DNA from: an uncultured Acidobacteriota bacterium
GTDB taxonomy: Bacteria; Acidobacteriota; Terriglobia; Terriglobales; Acidobacteriaceae
Assembly (NCBI GenBank): GCA_903932385.1
Contig: CAIZGA010000168.1
Coordinates: forward strand, 1-5,875
Direction: 5' to 3'
DNA: 5,875 nucleotides
In this document: positions 5,405-5,875 of the stretch, piece after piece
Position numbering within the stretch: the stretch's first letter is position 1
How the letters are laid out: every line of letters begins with the position of its first letter
Translations under genes and position numbers: made by a program
Notes under the pieces: model-generated
The model's database searches: none
The model's input: the letters and a program-made list of their open reading frames with translations, nothing else
Told to the model about the DNA's origin: nothing

Positions 5405-5875
5405 TTATATCGAATTCTCTATTGCGTTCAGGACTTCGAGCGGTTCCGGGCGGACGCGGAAGTCAGCATGGGCTTCGGCAAAGGCGATGGTGGAGTCTGG
5501 ACGGACAACCAGAGTAGCGGGCAGAGGCAGGCGCCAGAACTCCTCGGCGTTATGGTCGGGGCCTTCAAAGGCTCCGCGGCCGGGACGATAGCCGGTTTCG
5601 CGACTGGTTAAATCACTGTTGATAAAGGGGATGTTCACCAGGATGCTGCGCAGGTAGTCGCGGTAATAAGGGGGGAGGGTCCAGGTGAGGCCGAGTTGGG
5701 CGGCGAGGGCAGCGTTTGGGTCGCGGAGGAGGGGGAAGCCGAATTTGTGCTGCTGGACGGCGAAGTCATTCTGGCGGAGGGTCTGGGGGGAGATGGCGAC
5801 GAGCAGGGCGCCGCGGGCACGGACCTCAGAAAATAAATCGCGCCAGGACTCGAGTTCGGTGACGCAGTAGGGGCA
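5405..5875 (-). CDS. Peroxiredoxin-like (AhpC/TSA, thioredoxin fold) protein, C-terminal part
   Basis: The gene runs off the right edge. The frame is open from the edge to the TAA at 5405-5407 and gives 156 residues. It begins exactly with C-P-Y-C-V-T-E-L, the redox site of thioredoxin-fold, peroxiredoxin-like proteins (relatives read WCPYCNLEL). LLVAISPQT and a stretch starting FGFPLLRD follow, then LGLTWTLPPYYRDYLRSILV, the strand LPATLVVRPDSTIAFA, and the tail HADFRVRPEPLEVLNAI. This order matches the AhpC/TSA superfamily, which reduces peroxides through a reactive cysteine. A likely insertion lies around 5560-5640, between the TLPPYYR segment and the PATLVV strand. About the first 50-70 residues are missing. 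The GTG at 5636-5638 is an internal valine codon, not a start. The gene is co-directional with aroDE, 110 bp upstream of its ATG; cotranscription is possible but not shown. Confidence 0.85.
   Translation of the reverse strand, partial: CPYCVTELESWRDLFSEVRARGALLVAISPQTLRQNDFAVQQHKFGFPLLRDPNAALAAQLGLTWTLPPYYRDYLRSILVNIPFINSDLTSRETGYRPGRGAFEGPDHNAEEFWRLPLPATLVVRPDSTIAFAEAHADFRVRPEPLEVLNAIENSI

Noticed and set aside
5635..5820. A 61-codon minus-strand frame rich in Pro and Ser.
   Set aside because: It is a shifted frame of the peroxiredoxin-like gene, whose true frame reads continuously from CPYC to the TAA at 5405.

Overview
This is a GC-rich bacterial chromosomal segment. I see no mobile element, CRISPR array, tRNA or rRNA. 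The best guess at the source is a soil-type Acidobacteriota bacterium. The case rests on the fused AroD-AroE protein, whose wording I recognise as acidobacterial in style, together with a stand-alone VKOR-family protein and a Tat-exported sulfatase. Planctomycetes or Verrucomicrobia remain possible, because sulfatases are abundant there too. The assignment is by recognition only; no search was run.

Layout from left to right. Positions 1-287 are visibly more AT-rich than the rest and hold no gene I can support, only an imperfect inverted repeat at 222-250. A small minus-strand gene (288-665) encodes a coiled-coil protein with a C-terminal membrane anchor. It diverges from a plus-strand gene (782-1684) for a secreted, cysteine-rich TPR protein. 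That gene converges on a minus-strand VKOR-type membrane disulfide-forming enzyme (1737-2168). VKOR diverges, across a 96 bp spacer carrying an 18 bp dyad, from a plus-strand Tat-signal arylsulfatase (2265-3728). The sulfatase ends 6 bp from the end of the convergent minus-strand aroDE gene (3735-5294), a fused 3-dehydroquinate dehydratase/shikimate dehydrogenase. Upstream of aroDE, on the same strand, lies the C-terminal part of a peroxiredoxin-like protein (5405 to the right edge), cut by the window end at a CPYC motif.

How the genes may fit together. aroDE is a housekeeping shikimate-pathway gene catalysing two consecutive steps. VKOR, the secreted TPR protein (eight cysteines after its signal peptide) and the sulfatase all concern the cell envelope or periplasm. 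VKOR could supply disulfides to the TPR protein, but this is inference from adjacency. The peroxiredoxin-like protein is another thiol-redox protein, but nothing in the sequence ties it to the others.

No clearly new multi-gene system is visible. The points most worth checking are the apparent Lys-to-Gln change at a conserved sulfatase active-site position, the VKOR/Cys-rich TPR pairing, the dyad in the VKOR-sulfatase spacer, and two overlapping, mutually exclusive hairpins in front of aroDE.
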